This document shows, piece after piece, positions 24,948-27,387 of a DNA stretch of 27,387 nt; position 1 is the stretch's first letter, and every line of letters starts with the position of its first letter. The notes under the pieces are model-generated. The model did no database searches. It had not been told where the DNA came from and saw only the letters and a program-made list of their open reading frames with translations. Origin of the DNA: a virus. The position numbers were made by a program, and so were the translations under genes. The stretch lies in IMG/VR virus record IMGVR_UViG_3300028874_000033, positions 1 through 27,387 of that record; one strand, given 5' to 3'.

Positions 24948-25267
24948 TATTTCCTGGTCTCCGCGCTATGGACGATGCTTTTCAGGTTATCCGAAAATCC
25001 AGTGCTTTGGATGTCCAGGCGCTGGGTGGTGCTGCGCAATGAGTCGATGATTCTTTCGTTTACGTCCAGCCGGCGCTCGATCATCTCCACTCGCTGAGTG
25101 GTCAGGGCCTGGCTGGTTTGAAATCCGTTCAGCGTGGTCTGGAGCGTGGATACCGCATTGATCAACCAGGCGAAGGATCCAGTGGCCGCAGCGGCCAGGA
25201 TGATCTGCAGGACAGGCACAACAAGCTTGAAGGTCGTACTGTCGGCTATCCTGGTTGCATCATTCAT
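24947..25267 (-). CDS. one-TM coiled-coil membrane protein
   Basis: A 106-residue protein with one membrane segment at ~14-38 (KLVVPVLQIILAAAATGSFA and onward) and a C-terminal helical, probably coiled-coil part (ALTTQRVEMIERRLDVNERI). I chose ATG 25265-25267 (MNDATRIADS), which directly precedes the TM helix; a longer reading frame to 25378 runs through the TGCGAA cluster and has no good ribosome site. It pairs with the downstream holin-like gene by a one-base overlap, so a role in lysis control, such as an antiholin or a membrane-anchored partner, is likely. The family is unrecognised. Confidence 0.6.
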   Translation of the reverse strand: MNDATRIADSTTFKLVVPVLQIILAAAATGSFAWLINAVSTLQTTLNGFQTSQALTTQRVEMIERRLDVNERIIDSLRSTTQRLDIQSTGFSDNLKSIVHSAETRK

Positions 25268-25294
25268 GGGCACTACCGAATAATTTATGGAGAG

Positions 25295-25337
25295 TGCGAA
25301 TGCGCAATTCGCAGATAGATTCTGGCAGAACTGCGAA
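25295..25337. repeat. TGCGAA cluster with a palindrome
   Basis: TGCGAA occurs at 25295-25300 and 25332-25337 on the plus strand and as TTCGCA at 25308-25313. The first and third copies form a dyad, TGCGAAT-GCGCA-ATTCGCA, at 25295-25313. The cluster lies between the terminator at 25386-25416 and the start of the one-TM gene. It is the same hexamer that fills 24045-24089. No promoter hexamers are convincing here. A regulator or replication/packaging protein could bind both sites. Confidence 0.6.
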
Positions 25338-25385
25338 GTGAATGAAACAATTTGACGCCAAATGGCCAGTACTTTCATCTGGTCG

Positions 25386-25416
25386 TAAAAAAGCCCGAGG
25401 TTTTTAGGCTCGGGCT
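25386..25416 (-). terminator. strong intrinsic terminator
   Basis: On the minus strand an 8-bp perfect stem AGCCCGAG / CTCGGGCT (plus 25409-25416 and 25392-25399) with a 9-base loop is followed directly by six T residues. This is a textbook Rho-independent terminator. It closes the transcript carrying ninG, tRNA-Thr and the structured segment, and separates it from the lysis/packaging operon. Confidence 0.9.
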
Positions 25417-25700
25417 CCGACCGGGAAACTCCCAGTCCTCTGATGCAGATGTCCGGTGCTGATCTCCGGCGTTGGTAGTGCTGGGGATCAAACCCAGTGC
25501 CTCCTGAAACTGCCCCTACCCGGACAAGACGGTCTTGCGACCCGATGCGGACTTGAACCCTGCATCTCGACTTCGCGTGACTGGCGCATCAGCCTGCGCA
25601 TTCATCTGCATCGATTGACGTCATCAGCTTTCGGTCGCCTTGAGGTCCACTACACGCCAATGGCGTCAATCGATAAAGACGATTCCCGCATCATGCGGGC
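25417..25700 (-). ncRNA. candidate structured RNA between tRNA-Thr and terminator
   Basis: This stretch contains no convincing ORF but many exact complementary pairs. They are 11 bp (ATCGATTGACG, 25664-25674, with 25610-25620), 10 bp (25603-25612 with 25442-25451), and 7 bp TGTCCGG/CCGGACA (25520-25526 with 25450-25456). Hairpins include CTGGG-7-CCCAG (25481-25497), GGTC-GCAA-GACC with a GNRA loop (25531-25542), GATGC...GCATC around a TTCAAGT T-loop (25544-25566), GCGCA...TGCGC (25584-25599) and CCCGCA...TGCGGG (25685-25699). The 11- and 10-bp pairs overlap by three bases and could be alternatives. It ends at the terminator. I do not recognise an Rfam class. Short ORFs (29-38 codons) exist but lack ribosome sites. 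Confidence 0.55.
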
Positions 25701-25766
25701 ACTTGTTTTGCGCTGGTTGAACTGTTGCACGCATCTTGTACTCGCTTGCGGCGTTCCTGCGCTTTC

Positions 25767-25842
25767 TGGTGCCATCACAAGGAATCGAACCCTGGACATC
25801 CTGATTACAAGTCAGGCGCTCTACCAACTGAGCTACAACGGC
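25767..25842 (-). tRNA. tRNA-Thr (anticodon UGU), CCA encoded
   Basis: A 76-base cloverleaf. The 7-bp acceptor GCCGTTG pairs with TGATGGC (with G-U pairs), and the D arm GCTC-AGTTGGTA-GAGC is present. The anticodon arm CCTGA-CTTGTAA-TCAGG has anticodon TGT (Thr, ACA codons), and the T arm CAGGG-TTCGATT-CCTTG is intact. Discriminator A is followed by an encoded CCA. Transcribed on the minus strand, it begins four bases after the ninG stop, so it is probably cut from the same transcript. All invariant positions looked at are intact. Confidence 0.95.
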
Positions 25843-25846
25843 AAGG

Positions 25847-26428
25847 TCAAAGCATAGCCTTGAGCTGGCGCAATTTCAAACGGTATTCGGCGGTGATCGC
25901 CTTCAGCTCTTCGACGGTGTATCGCTTGGGTTCATGCGGACCTTCCAGCCATTCGACCTTTTCGATGCCGATGCGCTTTATCAGCTCTGCGCGATATGGC
26001 CCGAGATTCCCGGACTTAGCCATGTTGCAGTTGCGATTACATTGCAAATGCACATTAAGTGGCTCATAACGGAGCGCCGGATTGCTTCCAGAAGGCTTGA
26101 AATGTCCGGCTGCATATTGAACATCTGCCGTAGTTCCGCACGATATGCATGGAAGGCCTGCGTCCCTTGCGCGCACCCAGGCATTGAAGGCAGTCTGCGC
26201 CTCACGCATATACTGACCTTTCGTCTTGACGCGCTCCTTAGCCTCCCGAGACGCTTTGCGCTCTACCTGAGCCAGCGACCTGCACGCCTTCTCATGGTTC
26301 ACATCCTTGATCGCCAGACCACACTTTGGACTGCACACGGACTGACCCAGGCGCTGCGGCGGGAAGCTGGCGCCACAGGCCGGGTTCTTGCAAAGCTTGT
26401 TCTTTGGTTGCTTGGCTGTCAGAGACAT
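25847..26428 (-). CDS. ninG: NinG / Rap recombination protein
   Basis: A 193-residue homologue of lambda NinG (Rap), a DNA-branch-binding endonuclease that promotes recombination. It has an N-terminal zinc-binding part, C13-x4-C18 and C32-x3-C36, and a charged helical linker. The HNH-like core has LPCISCG (C94, C97), AAGHF (H109), H127 and C130-x3-C134, then KSGNL and GPYR as in lambda. The C-terminal EELKAITAEYRLKL also matches the lambda protein, as does length (lambda is 204). I chose ATG 26426-26428 with GGAG seven bases upstream; an ATG 14 codons earlier has AGGAG but adds non-homologous residues. It overlaps the antirepressor's read-through frame by ten bases. Confidence 0.93.
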   Translation of the reverse strand: MSLTAKQPKNKLCKNPACGASFPPQRLGQSVCSPKCGLAIKDVNHEKACRSLAQVERKASREAKERVKTKGQYMREAQTAFNAWVRARDAGLPCISCGTTADVQYAAGHFKPSGSNPALRYEPLNVHLQCNRNCNMAKSGNLGPYRAELIKRIGIEKVEWLEGPHEPKRYTVEELKAITAEYRLKLRQLKAML

Positions 26429-26580
26429 GATCCAACTCCGCTGCTTTTTCTCCACATTCCGGAAACCCATTCGACTCCTTTTGGAGTGAAGCGTGAAGAG
26501 GTGAATGCATGATCGTTGTGTGCCGCGTTACCGGTCTTGACCTCAAATCGGCCGGCGTCGATGTGGTTTTGGTAGGCAGT
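26419..26580 (-). pseudogene. C-terminal KilAC remnant beyond an in-frame TGA
   Basis: Directly after the TGA at 26581-26583 the same frame continues for 53 codons (TAYQNHIDAGRFEVKTG, then FTPKGVEWVSG) to a TGA at 26419-26421 that overlaps the ninG start. This matches, from memory, the end of KilAC antirepressor domains, where the segment usually reads YRLAGEW-x-AYQ with Trp in place of the stop. A TGG-to-TGA change would therefore split the gene. The reading could be restored by stop-codon read-through; otherwise this stretch is not translated. Confidence 0.65.
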
Positions 26581-27102
26581 TCATTCGCCGGCCAGCCGAT
26601 ACATCACGGCATTGACGCGCAGGAACTCGCGGAACTCTCTTTCGTTGGCGCCAAGAAGCTTGCAGACCTGGCGGAAGGTCATCGACCCGGATGCTTCGAC
26701 GTATTGATCGACGAACTCGACCTTTGGAGCGGCGATAGCCAGTTGCTGGGCTTGTTGTTCGATCTGCTCTTGCTGGTCGGCGGCCAGACGGAGAGCGTCT
26801 GCGAATGATTTTGGCAGCGCAGCAGGATTTCCGTTTTCCAATTCTTGCCAGCGGTCAACGAGAGCTGCTGTGAACTCAGGGGAAAGTTGAGCTACCACAA
26901 TGAAGCTGTCCCGCTTGCAGACCTGGAACACGGCAACGCTCTGGCCAAGGTGATTTTTAACTTCCCCCAGTGGGGGGAGTTGAATAGTGCCCCGCTCTGA
27001 AAGTCGCTCAATCGACTGCTTTACCTTGTCATGCCTCGACCCAACCAGTTCGGCGATCTGCTGGCTACTCATCGTGATTGAGCTGCTGGTTGCGATGTTC
27101 AT
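26581..27102 (-). CDS. Rha/KilAC-type antirepressor, truncated by an in-frame TGA
   Basis: A 173-residue regulator. Residues ~8-90 are a Rha-type domain (MSSQQIAELVGSRHDKVKQS, then LSPEFTAALVDRWQELE). Residues ~103-123 form a Gln-rich coiled coil. Residues ~124-173 are the first half of a KilAC domain (PKVEFVDQYVEASGSMTFRQ, then LLGANEREFREFLRVNAVMYR). It stops inside the domain; the rest is encoded in frame beyond the stop. Such proteins control lytic development or antagonise a repressor. ATG 27100-27102 has GGGAG eight bases upstream and overlaps the NinX-like stop (ATGA). Truncation may abolish or change activity. Rha or KilAC naming is by motif only. Confidence 0.8.
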   Translation of the reverse strand: MNIATSSSITMSSQQIAELVGSRHDKVKQSIERLSERGTIQLPPLGEVKNHLGQSVAVFQVCKRDSFIVVAQLSPEFTAALVDRWQELENGNPAALPKSFADALRLAADQQEQIEQQAQQLAIAAPKVEFVDQYVEASGSMTFRQVCKLLGANEREFREFLRVNAVMYRLAGE

Positions 27103-27387
27103 TGCATCAGCTCCCGTGGCACGCTTACGGTATCGCCGAGGACAGATGCGACGATTGCGCGGCAGGCGGCTACCAGATGGGTTCTGGCGTGCGCGGCCGT
27201 ACCACAGGAAGGAATCTCGGCCCGTAGCGCAAGGTCGGTGACCCACTCAAATTCGATGGCGTACTTCTCGATCAGCGGTCCGCCCTGACTCCAGTCGGTG
27301 GATGGCCGCCAAAATTGGGGGAATCCATCATAGTCCCGAAGTACTTCGCCATGGTATATCCGCAAGGAAATACCTTCATCCTGTGCG
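27099..27387 (-). CDS. NinX-like (DUF2591) protein, 5' end outside the window
   Basis: The frame is open to the right edge. A TTG at 27365 could start an 88-residue product, but the codons upstream (Ala-Gln-Asp-Glu-Gly-Ile-Ser) are in frame with no stop, so the gene probably begins outside the window. The FWRPSTDWSQGGPLIEKYAI segment and the final LVAACRAIVASVLGDTVSVP match the pattern of NinX / DUF2591 phage proteins (W-PS-DWS-gGplIe- and laA-Ra-V-s--Gd-v-vP). Their molecular role is unknown. Its stop overlaps the antirepressor start (ATGA), so the genes form one early transcript with ninG. Confidence 0.65.
   Translation of the reverse strand, partial: AQDEGISLRIYHGEVLRDYDGFPQFWRPSTDWSQGGPLIEKYAIEFEWVTDLALRAEIPSCGTAAHARTHLVAACRAIVASVLGDTVSVPRELMQ

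Noticed and set aside
25520-25612. 29- to 38-codon ORFs on the minus strand within the structured segment
   Set aside because: Starts lack ribosome sites and the ORFs overlap the stems; kept only as a remote alternative.
25417-25700. tmRNA or a second complete tRNA
   Set aside because: No acceptor/T-arm pair with encoded CCA, no tag reading frame, and no D or anticodon arm fits; only isolated tRNA-like elements are present.
25681-25766. CRISPR-like repeats
   Set aside because: Repeats in the segment are inverted pairs of different sequence, with no regular spacing.
25767-25842. tRNA-Thr as a prophage attachment site
   Set aside because: The tRNA is complete and lies inside the phage operon with phage genes on both sides; no direct repeat of its 3' end was seen in the window.
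25456-25857. Plus-strand ORF of 133 codons
   Set aside because: It runs antisense through the intact tRNA-Thr, the terminator-side hairpins and the end of ninG, has no ribosome site, and its sequence reflects RNA stems.

Overview
The window is a 27.4 kb stretch of a tailed, contractile (myovirus-type) bacteriophage or prophage. Every supported gene lies on the minus strand, so the map reads from the right edge to the left edge. The genes are packed tightly, with many 1- to 8-base stop/start overlaps. A lambda-type NinG, a NinX-like protein, a Rha/KilAC regulator and the remnant of a Pseudomonas-type GH19 lysin point to a gammaproteobacterial host, most likely Pseudomonas. That host call is inference from remembered families; no search was run.

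Right end (27387-25767): a partial NinX-like gene entering from outside the window, a Rha/KilAC-type antirepressor split by an in-frame TGA, ninG, and a tRNA-Thr(UGU) with an encoded CCA. Next, 25386-25766 has no convincing gene. It holds a run of perfect inverted repeats and tRNA-like pieces and ends in a strong intrinsic terminator, so it is a candidate structured RNA. After that come a one-TM coiled-coil protein, a holin-like protein and an Ig-like (BIG2) protein (25267-24151). A second intergenic stretch (24144-23988) carries a 12-bp perfect inverted repeat and five TGCGAA hexamers. The same hexamer is clustered again at 25295-25337.

Centre (23987-16284): terminase small and large subunits, portal (DUF1073 type), Mu-F-like minor head protein, DUF2213-type protease/scaffold, decoration-like protein, major capsid protein (DUF2184 type) followed by a hairpin, and then four connector/neck genes that continue to 14481. 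Left half (14484-5349): tail sheath (DUF3383 type), tube, tail assembly chaperone with a probable -1 frameshift extension, a tape-measure/transglycosylase with a collagen-like stretch, and a baseplate set (Dit-like, plug-like, hub, OB-fold spike, gp25-like, J-like, tail protein I-like).

Left end (5307-1): a fibre with three tandem ~117-residue modules, a fibre-assembly-like protein, a terminator-like hairpin, an A+T-rich beta-helix tailspike, a 33-codon relic of a GH19 endolysin, the GH24 lysozyme that seems to have replaced it, and the first five codons of a further gene.

The most unusual items are the structured non-coding segment beside tRNA-Thr, the paired TGCGAA clusters around the terminase/lysis junction, the stop codon inside the KilAC domain, and the endolysin replacement scar.
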